Shown here: one piece after another, positions 15,285-22,541 of the stretch
Layout: each line of letters opens with the position of its first letter
Numbering within the stretch: position 1 is the stretch's first letter
Source: an uncultured Oscillospiraceae bacterium
GTDB taxonomy: Bacteria > Bacillota > Clostridia > Oscillospirales > Acutalibacteraceae
DNA: 33,277 bases
Reading direction: 5' to 3'
NCBI GenBank assembly: GCA_900548545.1
Contig: URKX01000027.1
Coordinates: 1 to 33,277 of the forward strand
Program-made: the position numbers and the translations under genes
The notes under the pieces: model-generated
Seen by the model: the letters and a program-made list of their open reading frames with translations, nothing else
What the model was told of the DNA's origin: nothing
Database searches by the model: none

Positions 15285-15470
15285 TCAGGATTGGGAGTCC
15301 TGCTGCTCTTTTAGGTTTTCCAAAGCTACCCGGGTGGCTTCCACAACGAATGCGGAAAACGTGCAGTCCGTGCCCCGGATGGCTTCTTCCACCTGCTCGA
15401 TGACATCGTTGGGGAACCGAATGGATTTATTTGTGGTAGCCGGTATCTTGGGAATATGAAATGGTTTCAT
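15285..15470 (-). CDS. small ribbon-helix-helix-like protein
   Basis: 61 residues. KSIRFPNDVIEQVEEAI followed by TFSAFVVEATRVALENL fits a ribbon-helix-helix DNA-binding fold (beta strand, helix, turn, helix), as in YlcI/YnfO-like or antitoxin-type proteins. ATG 15470 has GAGG 6 bases upstream; longer frames upstream have no ribosome site and cross the promoter region. Transcribed away from an XRE gene across a 167-base spacer with repeats. Role unknown. Confidence 0.7.
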   Translation of the reverse strand: MKPFHIPKIPATTNKSIRFPNDVIEQVEEAIRGTDCTFSAFVVEATRVALENLKEQQDSQS

Positions 15471-15517
15471 AATGACCTCGCAAGCCATGAAAATAGGTTC
15501 CTGATTTCTGTACACTC

Positions 15518-15545
15518 TATATAGTAATGCAAAACACACATACAA
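15518..15545 (-). promoter_or_regulatory. promoter of the RHH-like gene
   Basis: Minus strand: TTGTAT (15545-15540), 16-base spacer, TATATA (15523-15518), about 48 bases before the ATG. Confidence 0.45.
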
Positions 15546-15568
15546 TATGCATTGCATTTGCATTATAA

Positions 15569-15591
15569 AATGTTGCACAGAATGTTGCACA
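15569..15591. repeat. two 11-base direct repeats, possible operator
   Basis: AATGTTGCACA occurs at 15569-15579 and again at 15581-15591, a 12-base period. The second copy covers the -35 box of the rightward promoter. Nearby TGCATTGCATTTGCAT (15548-15563) adds further TTGCA units. Confidence 0.6.
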
Positions 15592-15613
15592 TACTGCGGC
15601 TTTGTTGTATCAT
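15585..15613 (+). promoter_or_regulatory. promoter of the XRE gene
   Basis: TTGCAC (15585-15590), 17-base spacer, TATCAT (15608-15613), 24 bases before the ATG. Overlaps the direct repeat. Confidence 0.5.
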
Positions 15614-15637
15614 TATGAAAAAGGGGGGGAGAAGCAT

Positions 15638-15895
15638 ATGGGTTATTCCAGAAACCCTTTGGAAGGGGAAAAACTGAGAAAGGCTTTGCGTGAAAACCTA
15701 AGGCGCTTCCGCACAGAAGCGGGCTATTCCCAAGGAGACGTCGCCCGGTTGCTGGGGATGAACCGCGCCACTTACACTTACTATGAAACCGGAAAGACCA
15801 CCCCCAGCGTGGTGGACCTGTACCACCTTTCCCAACTCTATCGCCGGTGTTTAGAAGAGTTTTTCCGGGAACAAGAGCCCTTGGAAAAACAGTGA
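15638..15895 (+). CDS. XRE-family transcriptional regulator
   Basis: 85 residues, almost entirely one Cro/cI helix-turn-helix: ENLRRFRTEAGYSQGDVARLLGMNRATYTYYETGKTTPSVVDLYHLS (about residues 19-65, given in outline: recognition helix near RATYTYYETG). No effector domain. ATG 15638 has a GGGGGGGAG ribosome site 6 bases upstream. Diverges from the RHH-like gene and may regulate both. Targets unknown. Confidence 0.85.
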   Translation: MGYSRNPLEGEKLRKALRENLRRFRTEAGYSQGDVARLLGMNRATYTYYETGKTTPSVVDLYHLSQLYRRCLEEFFREQEPLEKQ

Positions 15896-15902
15896 CGGCA
15901 TA

Positions 15903-15941
15903 AAAACGGGCCCGCTGCAATATGGCAGCAGGCCCGTTTCT
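15903..15941. terminator. bidirectional terminator between convergent genes
   Basis: ACGGGCC-GCTGC pairs with GCAGC-GGCCCGT around a 6-base loop, flanked by A5 and TTTCTT. Serves the XRE gene and the radical SAM gene. Confidence 0.8.
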
Positions 15942-15953
15942 TCTACGCGTTTT

Positions 15954-16580
15954 TTATTTGTCAATGTATTCCCGCACATAGAAATCGGCGCCAATCTTTT
16001 CGCATAGGCGCTTGCAGGCTTCAATCTCCTCTTTGGGCATGGTGCTGACAACGGTCATACGCACATGGGGGACGTTGAACACCGCCTGGGAGGTGAATTT
16101 CAAGATGGCGGGCAGGGCGTCCAAGCCAAACTGGCTGTGGCAGATATGGTCGTATCCCTCGGGGGTAGAGGCGTTGAGGCTGACGGAAACAGCGTCCACT
16201 TTGCCATCCAGCTCCAAAGCGGCGTTGCGGCCGGTGATGAGGTCGGCCTGGCCGTTTGTGTTGATGCGGATAAAATGGGAACCGTTTTCCTTGATCTTGC
16301 CGCACAGCCACATCATGTCGTCCCAGCGGCAAGCGGGCTCGCCATAGCCGCAGAACACCAGTTCGTTGAAGCGGTTGAGATCCTGCTTTTCCAACTCGTC
16401 CCAGATCTCCTCCTTGGTGGGTTCGCCGCCGTGGTACCACAGGTTGTCGGCATAGAGGCTGCCGTCGCTGTTGTTCCGCAGGCAGAAATCGCAGCTGTTG
16501 CAGCACTGGTTGGTCATGTTGATATAGAGGTTTTTTTCGTATTCATAGGTGATGGCCGCGTCATATTTGTTTTGTTCCAT
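15954..16580 (-). CDS. TatD-associated radical SAM protein
   Basis: 208 residues with the [4Fe-4S] triad C-x3-C-x2-C in QCCNSCDFCLRN near residue 30, and GYGEPAC as the SAM-contacting motif. Short radical SAM proteins linked to tatD form a recognised family of unknown reaction (TatD-linked rSAM). It is the last gene of the metG-tatD operon, 39 bases after tatD. No second iron-sulfur domain is seen, so it is a minimal single-cluster enzyme. Confidence 0.85.
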   Translation of the reverse strand: MEQNKYDAAITYEYEKNLYINMTNQCCNSCDFCLRNNSDGSLYADNLWYHGGEPTKEEIWDELEKQDLNRFNELVFCGYGEPACRWDDMMWLCGKIKENGSHFIRINTNGQADLITGRNAALELDGKVDAVSVSLNASTPEGYDHICHSQFGLDALPAILKFTSQAVFNVPHVRMTVVSTMPKEEIEACKRLCEKIGADFYVREYIDK

Positions 16581-16619
16581 GCTTTTTTCAGGTTCCTTTC
16601 AGAAAAGTTCGCTTGCACC

Positions 16620-17429
16620 TCAGTCCAGGCCAAACAGCCGCCGGGCGTTTTCCGCGGTGGCGTCCAGCACGTCTTGGGGATCTATTCCCCGCAGCTCCCC
16701 AATCTTTTCCGCTACGTGGGCGATCAGAGAGGAATCATTCCGCTTCCCTCGATGGGGCACGGGAGCCATGTAGGGGGCGTCTGTTTCCAGCAAAAGCCGT
16801 TCCAGGGGGATCTTTTGAGCTACTTCCACCGCGTGGCGGGCGTTTTTAAAAGTGACCACGCCTCCCAGGCCAATATACATCCCCAAGGAGAGGATTTCCC
16901 TGGCGGTTTCCCAGCTGCCGGAGAAACAGTGCACCACTCCGGCAGGCTTGTATTTCCGCAAAAACTCCAAGGTGTCGGCATGGGCTTCCCGGTCGTGGAT
17001 CACCACAGGAAGGACCCGCTTTTTCGCCAGCTCCAGCTGGGCGGCGAACACCTCTTTCTGCCGGTCCTTGGGGCATTCGTCCAGCCAGTGATAGTCCAGG
17101 CCGATCTCTCCCACAGCCACTATCTTGGGGTCGTCTAGCAGCTTCTCCACCTGGATCAGCCAGTCCTCCGGCAAGTCCCTGGCGCACTCGGGATGGATGC
17201 CCACCCCTCCGTACACGTAATCGTACCGGCGGGAGAGCTCCACTGTGCGTTGGCAGCTCTCCAAGTCCGAGCCCATGTTCACAATGCCCACAACGCCCCG
17301 CTCCTGGAGCACCCAGCCTAAAAGCTGTTCCCGGTCCCCGTCAAACTGGGAGTCGTCGTAGTGGGCATGGGAGTCGAAAATATGGTTCCACCGTGGTGGG
17401 GCGGCGTGCAGTTCCAGTTGTTCCGTCAT
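16620..17429 (-). CDS. tatD: TatD family metal-dependent hydrolase (DNase)
   Basis: 269 residues, the usual size. Metal ligands of the amidohydrolase barrel are all present: FDSHAHYDD, GGVGIHPE, VGEIGLDYH, VVIHDREAH, HCFSGS and LLLETDAPYMAP. TatD enzymes are nucleases acting on DNA 3' ends; other substrates have been proposed. It starts 4 bases after the metG stop. metG-tatD pairing is common in Firmicutes. Confidence 0.95.
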   Translation of the reverse strand: MTEQLELHAAPPRWNHIFDSHAHYDDSQFDGDREQLLGWVLQERGVVGIVNMGSDLESCQRTVELSRRYDYVYGGVGIHPECARDLPEDWLIQVEKLLDDPKIVAVGEIGLDYHWLDECPKDRQKEVFAAQLELAKKRVLPVVIHDREAHADTLEFLRKYKPAGVVHCFSGSWETAREILSLGMYIGLGGVVTFKNARHAVEVAQKIPLERLLLETDAPYMAPVPHRGKRNDSSLIAHVAEKIGELRGIDPQDVLDATAENARRLFGLD

Positions 17430-17433
17430 GGCC

Positions 17434-19392
17434 TTAGCAGAGCTTGGCGCCGGCAGGGATGGAGTCGTCCACCATCATCAGGTGCAGGCACTCCTCGCCC
17501 TTTTCGGTGTGTACCGCGGAGAGCAGCATCCCGCAGCTCTCCAGGCCCATCATCTTCCGGGGGGGGAGGTTGACAATGGCCACCAGGGTCTTGCCGATAA
17601 GGTCTTCCGGCTCGTACCACTTGTGGATGCCGGAGAGGATCTGCCGGTCGGTACCGGTGCCGTCGTCCAGGGTGAAGCGCAGCAGTTTGGCGCTTTTCTT
17701 CACGGCCTCGCAAGCCTTCACCTTTACAGCCCGGAAATCGCACTTGCAGAAAGTGTCAAAGTCCACCTGCTCGGTGAGCTGGGGCTCTACTTCGATCTCC
17801 GGCTGGGGTTTTGCGGCCTCTTCCATTGCGGCGACTTTCTCCATCACTTCGTCCACATCCAGCCGGGCAAAGAGGATCTCCGGCTTGTCGGTGACCTTGT
17901 TCCCGCTGGGATACAGGCCGGTCTTATCAAGATCGTCCCACTCCCGGGCCTGAGTGTTCAGCTGGGCGAAGATCTTCCCGGCGGTTTCGGGCATATAGGC
18001 CTTCAGCAGGCTGGCGCCCAGGGTGACGCAGTCCACCAGGTTGTAGAGGACCTCGGCCAGCCGGGGCTTGGTGTCATCGGACTTTGCCAGTACCCACGGC
18101 ATGGTTTCGTCGATATATTTGTTGCACCGCTTGAACAGCGCAAAGATCTCGGTGATGGCGTCGGCCACTTTCAGGTCGGCCATTTTAGCTTCCACCTTGC
18201 CGCGGCAGGCAGCTGCCACAGCCTTCAGGTCATCGTCCACAGCCTCGGTGACGCCGGTGCATTCCACCACGCCGCCAAAGTACTTGTTGCTCATGGAGAT
18301 GGTCCGGTTCACCAGGTTGCCCAAGGTGTTGGCCAGGTCGGAATTGGTTCGTTCGCACACCAGCTCCCAGGTCAGGTTTCCGTCGTTGTCAAAGGGCATC
18401 TCGTGCAGAAGGAAGTACCGCACAGCGTCCACACCGAACATGGACACCAGGTCGTCAGCATAGATGATGTTGCCCTTACTCTTGCTCATCTTGCCACCGT
18501 TCATCAGCAGCCAGGGATGGCCAAACACTTGCTTAGGCAGGGGCAGGTCCAGGGCCATCAGGAAGATGGGCCAGTAAATGGTGTGAAAGCGGATGATGTC
18601 TTTGCCGATCAGGTGCAGGTCAGCGGGCCACAGCTTTGCAAACTGCTCTTCGCTGGGTTCTCCGCAGTGGTAGCCAATGCCGGTGATATAGTTGGTCAAA
18701 GCGTCCAGCCACACATACACCACGTGCTTGGGGTCAAATTCCACGGGGATGCCCCATTTAAAGGAAGTGCGTGATACGCACAGATCCTGCAGGCCAGGCA
18801 GCAGGAAGTTGTTCATCATCTCGTTTTTCCGGGCCACTGGCTGGATGAATCCAGGATGCTCGTTGATATAGTCGATCAGCCGCTGGGCGTATTTGCTCAT
18901 CTTGAAGAAGTAGGCTTCCTCTTTGGCGGGACGGACTTCCCGTCCGCAGTCGGGGCACTTGCCGTCGATGAGCTGGCTCTCGGTCCAAAAGCTCTCGCAG
19001 GGGGTGCAGTACAGGCCTTCGTAAGCGCCCTTGTAGATATCTCCTTTGTCATACAGGTACTTGAAGATCTTCTGGACTTCCCGTTCGTGGTAGCCGTCGG
19101 TGGTGCGGATGAAGTGGTCGTAAGATACATTCATCAGGTCAAACTGCCCCTTGATGATGGCGGCCACTTTGTCCACAAACTCCTTGGGGGTCAGGCCCTC
19201 GGCCTCAGCTTTCAGTTCGTTTTTCTGGCCGTGCTCATCGGTGCCGGTCTGGAAAAACACATCGTAGCCTTCCATGCGCTTGAAGCGGGCGATGGCATCC
19301 GCCAAAACGATCTCATACACGTTGCCGATGTGGGGCTTGCCAGACGTGTAAGCAATGGCTGTCGTCAGATAATACTTCCCTTTGTTGCTCAA
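17434..19392 (-). CDS. metG: methionyl-tRNA synthetase
   Basis: 652 residues. HIGH signature KPHIGN, zinc-binding cysteines CTPCE and CPDCG in the connective domain, and KMSKS in GGKMSKSKGN. The last ~110 residues are a C-terminal tRNA-binding/dimerisation domain (DFDTFCKCDFRAVKV ... GLESCGMLLSAV), so this is the full-length dimeric type. Start TTG 19392 is chosen because GGAGGG lies 8 bases upstream and the product then begins MSNKGKYYLTT; the upstream ATG at 19437 adds 15 residues without a ribosome site. Confidence 0.95.
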   Translation of the reverse strand: MSNKGKYYLTTAIAYTSGKPHIGNVYEIVLADAIARFKRMEGYDVFFQTGTDEHGQKNELKAEAEGLTPKEFVDKVAAIIKGQFDLMNVSYDHFIRTTDGYHEREVQKIFKYLYDKGDIYKGAYEGLYCTPCESFWTESQLIDGKCPDCGREVRPAKEEAYFFKMSKYAQRLIDYINEHPGFIQPVARKNEMMNNFLLPGLQDLCVSRTSFKWGIPVEFDPKHVVYVWLDALTNYITGIGYHCGEPSEEQFAKLWPADLHLIGKDIIRFHTIYWPIFLMALDLPLPKQVFGHPWLLMNGGKMSKSKGNIIYADDLVSMFGVDAVRYFLLHEMPFDNDGNLTWELVCERTNSDLANTLGNLVNRTISMSNKYFGGVVECTGVTEAVDDDLKAVAAACRGKVEAKMADLKVADAITEIFALFKRCNKYIDETMPWVLAKSDDTKPRLAEVLYNLVDCVTLGASLLKAYMPETAGKIFAQLNTQAREWDDLDKTGLYPSGNKVTDKPEILFARLDVDEVMEKVAAMEEAAKPQPEIEVEPQLTEQVDFDTFCKCDFRAVKVKACEAVKKSAKLLRFTLDDGTGTDRQILSGIHKWYEPEDLIGKTLVAIVNLPPRKMMGLESCGMLLSAVHTEKGEECLHLMMVDDSIPAGAKLC

Positions 19393-19480
19393 TTTAAAAA
19401 CCCTCCATTTGACGCCCAGAGTTTGAGCGCCTAGCATTCACAAAACACAAAATAGGATCGGACGCCTTCCAGGACCACCC

Positions 19481-19494
19481 GGGGTGCAGCCCCT
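19481..19494. repeat. 14-base repeat, copy 1
   Basis: GGGGTGCAGCCCCT, with GGGG/CCCC arms. An identical copy lies 93 bases downstream. The segment 19393-19585 between metG and the small membrane gene otherwise shows no gene. Confidence 0.5.
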
Positions 19495-19573
19495 GCGAGG
19501 CAGAATCCCGCGAAAAGCTTCCCATCGGGCGGCATGGCTGGAGATTTCCAAAAGCCAGCTGCCCGAATGGCCT

Positions 19574-19587
19574 GGGGTGCAGCCCCT
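19574..19587. repeat. 14-base repeat, copy 2
   Basis: Second identical GGGGTGCAGCCCCT, immediately after (and overlapping by two bases) the stop codon of the 35-residue membrane peptide on the minus strand. Confidence 0.5.
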
Positions 19588-19693
19588 AGCGGAAAAACAG
19601 CACGGAAAACACCGTGGCCACCATCAGCACTGCCAGCACGGTGGCTGTGATGCGGACAAACAGCCTTCTGCCTTTGTCGTTATACCCTTTCAT
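19586..19693 (-). CDS. 35-residue single-pass membrane peptide
   Basis: A short gene: basic N-terminus (MKGYNDKGRRLFVR) followed by one hydrophobic helix (ITATVLAVLMVATVFSVLFF) and a final arginine. ATG 19693 follows GGGAGG by 9 bases. The layout recalls short single-helix peptides such as the DUF4044/Prli42 type, but that similarity is by shape only. It is the first gene after the promoter at 19748-19776 and probably cotranscribed with metG, tatD and the radical SAM gene. Confidence 0.65.
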   Translation of the reverse strand: MKGYNDKGRRLFVRITATVLAVLMVATVFSVLFFR

Positions 19694-19747
19694 AGCGCCC
19701 CGCCTCCCTTTCCGGCAAAGAAACCAAAATGCCGATAATTACTAAAT

Positions 19748-19776
19748 AGTTTACCATTTTTGCAAGGGTTTGTAAA
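19748..19776 (-). promoter_or_regulatory. promoter of the membrane peptide-metG-tatD operon
   Basis: Minus strand: TTTACA (19776-19771), 17-base spacer, TAAACT (19753-19748) with an extended TGG before it, 55 bases before the first ATG. Confidence 0.55.
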
Positions 19777-19879
19777 CAGCAATGTTCTCAGGAAAAAGAA
19801 AAAGCGGCGGTTTGCCGCTGGCCATTTTTCAGAAACCTGGGGGTTTCCCAACCGGGGGGCCTGCTGCTGGGAACACAGA

Positions 19880-19912
19880 AAGGGCCCGCTGCAGCCGCAG
19901 CAGACCCCGTTC
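19880..19912 (-). terminator. terminator of the SLH protein gene
   Basis: GCTGC/GCAGC core stem extended by GGG/CCC pairs (minus strand), followed by TTTCTG. The T run is short. Confidence 0.6.
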
Positions 19913-19946
19913 TCTACGTTCTTTTAGATTCCCCTTGTCTGGAAAC

Positions 19947-21311
19947 TCATTTCCAGCTAAGCCCCAATGGCAGCGGCACATACCGCCGCCCGGAACCCAC
20001 ATCGTGCCAGATCAGCCCCACCATCCACAGCTGGCCGCTGTTGTCCACAAACAGCTGGGTGCCTTTCATGGACTTGGCTTCACTGTAGAAGGGGTCACCT
20101 GCCGGTGTTTCCCAGTCCTCAAGCCCTCGGTTTGCCGGGTAAAGGGTCTGCATCCGGAAGACGCTCATCTGTCCCAGCATCTCCGGGGTGGTATAGCCCC
20201 GTCCCTCCATCAGCTGGATGAAGGCGTTGTTCAGCGTTTCTTTGGCAGCCAGGTCATACTCCTCCAGGGTGTGGCCGGAGCGCTGGAGCAAAGCCGCGCT
20301 GTCCAACAGCTCCCCGGTGTTCCTGTCCAGGTTCCACACGGTGTAGCGGGTAAAATTGCTATTGCCCTCCTCATAGGTCACCAGGGAGAGAATGTCCCCA
20401 TACACATTCCAGTAGTAGCCGATCTCACAGGTGGCGGGGGGATGCCCCTGGTCCAGGGTGTCAATGGCCTGTTCGTAGGCGTCTCCGTACAGTTCCTGGA
20501 TGGCTTGGTTCACTTCGGTGGCGTCCACCCCTTCCAAGACGATCTCCGGGATGCGGTAGTGATAGGTTTGGTCGCCGAGAAGGTACCAGGCGTCGGGGCG
20601 CGCCTCCACATAAGCCGAGGGCACTTGGGGCGCCTGGGCCAGCCGGCCAAAAAAGTTGTGGAGCAGCGCCGCTGCCTGGGCCCGGGTCAGGGTGCCTTGG
20701 GGCAACAGCTTCCCGTCGCTGCCGTTGAGGAGCCCCAGCCCCACCGCCCAGGCCAGGGCCTCCTTGGCGTAGCCGGAAGCCTCTCCGCTGTCGGGGAACT
20801 TCTCCACGTCCTCCCAGGGGAAGGGCTGCACTGTGGTGATGTATTGGGAGGTGTAGTGGTGCAGGATCACCACCGCGTCCTGGCGGGTGAGGGGGGCGGC
20901 GGGGGAGAAAGTGTCTAAAGTGGGGGTGGTGAAGGTGAACTCTCCCTGCCCCGTGCCGCTGACGATCCCGTAAGAGGCTGCCCACTCGATGGGCGCGGCG
21001 TACCAGGCCTCAGCGTCCACGTCCTGGAAGCGGCTGCCCCGGTAGTTTAAGTCCTCAACCTGCTCCCAGTTGAACAGGGTGGTGACGAACATGGCCCGGG
21101 TCATGGGGGCGTCCGGATCGAAAGCGGTGTCTGAGGTGCCGTTCATCACCCCGGACTCCGATGCCCAAAACACGTGCTGGTAGTACCAATCTGTGTCAGC
21201 CACGTCCCCAAAGGGATTTTCCCAGGCTTGTACCGCACCAGCAGGCAGGGGAAAAACTAACAGCAACGCAGAAAGCACACTGCACAAGGCTTGTTTTACG
21301 GTCTTTTTCAT
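19947..21311 (-). CDS. exported SLH-domain protein
   Basis: 454 residues. A signal peptide is clear: KKTVKQ, hydrophobic core LCSVLSALLLVFPL, cleavage near AGAVQA. Three S-layer-homology repeats follow: FGDVADTDWYYQHVFWASES, FQDVDAEAWYAAPIEWAASY and FPDSGEASGYAKEALAWAVG, each ending in an L-T-R or M-T-R motif, for anchoring to cell-wall polymers. The C-terminal ~220 residues (with YTVWNLDRNTGELLDSAAL) resemble DUF3298/PdaC-type regions. Start is the ATG at 21311, 9 bases after AGGAGG; the ATG at 21320 is too close to it. Function beyond wall attachment unknown. Confidence 0.85.
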   Translation of the reverse strand: MKKTVKQALCSVLSALLLVFPLPAGAVQAWENPFGDVADTDWYYQHVFWASESGVMNGTSDTAFDPDAPMTRAMFVTTLFNWEQVEDLNYRGSRFQDVDAEAWYAAPIEWAASYGIVSGTGQGEFTFTTPTLDTFSPAAPLTRQDAVVILHHYTSQYITTVQPFPWEDVEKFPDSGEASGYAKEALAWAVGLGLLNGSDGKLLPQGTLTRAQAAALLHNFFGRLAQAPQVPSAYVEARPDAWYLLGDQTYHYRIPEIVLEGVDATEVNQAIQELYGDAYEQAIDTLDQGHPPATCEIGYYWNVYGDILSLVTYEEGNSNFTRYTVWNLDRNTGELLDSAALLQRSGHTLEEYDLAAKETLNNAFIQLMEGRGYTTPEMLGQMSVFRMQTLYPANRGLEDWETPAGDPFYSEAKSMKGTQLFVDNSGQLWMVGLIWHDVGSGRRYVPLPLGLSWK

Positions 21312-21491
21312 ACCATCCAACCTCCTTTTCTATAAGTAAGGGGAGCTGTGGCGGATCCACGGCTCTTTTCACCTATAAGAATACCACAAAGGGGGCTTTG
21401 GTTGCGGGGAAGCCCACGGAAAGGATGCCAAAGATTCCCGACGCCCTTTGTGCAGTTTGCCTGGCCTTCCGGCGGTGCAAGGCAATTCTGT

Positions 21492-21520
21492 TTGACATTC
21501 CGCTCTCGCTGTACTACACT
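21492..21520 (+). promoter_or_regulatory. promoter of pdxY and the aromatic cluster
   Basis: TTGACA (21492-21497), 17-base spacer, TACACT (21515-21520). 67 bases before the pdxY ATG. Nothing else is visible between 21312 and 21491. Confidence 0.65.
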
Positions 21521-21587
21521 TGTTGCGTATAACTTTCTCTATAGTGGAAAGCCAAGAACGTGAAACCTACAGAAAAGGCGTGATCCT

Positions 21588-22460
21588 ATGATCTATAAAG
21601 AGATGAGCTGCCTTGCCATCCACGATATCTCCGGGGTGGGCAAGTGTTCGCTGACCGTGGCCCTGCCGGTGCTCTCCTGCTGCGGGGTGGAAACCAGCGT
21701 GATGCCCACCGCTGTGCTCTCCACCCACACCGGCGGTTTTGAAGGCTACACCTACCGGGACCTGACCGATGACCTGCTGCCCATGGCGGAGCATTGGAGA
21801 AAGGTGGGCGCCAGGTTCCAGTCGCTCTATAGCGGCTTTTTGGGCAGCGCAGGCCAGATCGGCCTAGTGGAGCAGGTGTTCGATTGGTTCAAAGGGGAGG
21901 ACACCCTGATCATGGTGGACCCGGTGATGGGGGATGGGGGCAAGCTCTACCGCACCTACACCCAGGAGATGGCCGATGGCATGGCCCGCCTGTGTCAAAA
22001 GGCGGACATTGTGGTGCCCAACATGACCGAGGCCTGCCACCTGTTGGGGCGCCCTTACAACCCGGGTCCCTACACCCGGGAGGAGATCCGGGGGATTTTG
22101 CGCCAGCTGTGCGCCCTGGGGCCGAAGATGGCCGTGCTCACCGGGGTATGGCTCAACGAGGGAAGCCTGGGTACCGCCTGTTACGATGCCCGCACAGGGG
22201 AGGCGGAGCTCTACCTCACCGACCGCATCGAGGGGTTTTACCACGGCACCGGGGACCTGTTTGCCTCGGCGCTGCTGGGGGGGCTTTTGAATGGGGGCTC
22301 TTTAACGGGATCTTGTGAAATCGCCACGGAATTTACCTGGCGCACCATCGAAACCACCTTTGAAAAGAGCGCCGACTACCGGTTTGGCCCCAAATTTGAG
22401 TGCCATCTGCCCTGGCTGGCAGAAAAAATGGAGGCCTGTCGAAAAACAGTTGCAAACTAA
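21588..22460 (+). CDS. pdxY: pyridoxal/pyridoxamine kinase
   Basis: 290 residues of the ribokinase-like PdxK/PdxY family, which phosphorylates vitamin B6 to yield PLP. It has the early substrate region (AIHDISGVGKCSLT), DPVMGDGGKLY in the middle and the catalytic GTGDLFAS anion-hole motif near residue 223. The first ATG is used; the second, 15 bases on, is possible. It opens the aromatic cluster, and PLP serves the upstream aminotransferase class. Confidence 0.88.
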   Translation: MIYKEMSCLAIHDISGVGKCSLTVALPVLSCCGVETSVMPTAVLSTHTGGFEGYTYRDLTDDLLPMAEHWRKVGARFQSLYSGFLGSAGQIGLVEQVFDWFKGEDTLIMVDPVMGDGGKLYRTYTQEMADGMARLCQKADIVVPNMTEACHLLGRPYNPGPYTREEIRGILRQLCALGPKMAVLTGVWLNEGSLGTACYDARTGEAELYLTDRIEGFYHGTGDLFASALLGGLLNGGSLTGSCEIATEFTWRTIETTFEKSADYRFGPKFECHLPWLAEKMEACRKTVAN

Positions 22461-22541
22461 AGGGATTTACGGTAAAATAAACAAAGGTTGCTTTTTTGAT
22501 TTAAAGCGCCAGGTTACTAAAGCACAATACCGGGGGTAAAA

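Noticed and set aside
15471..15920. N-terminal extension of the RHH-like protein to 211 residues
   Set aside because: The extension overlaps the XRE gene and both promoters and has no ribosome site; the 61-residue form has one.
17428..18774. 448-residue plus-strand frame opposite metG
   Set aside because: Shadow of the methionyl-tRNA synthetase coding frame in GC-rich DNA.
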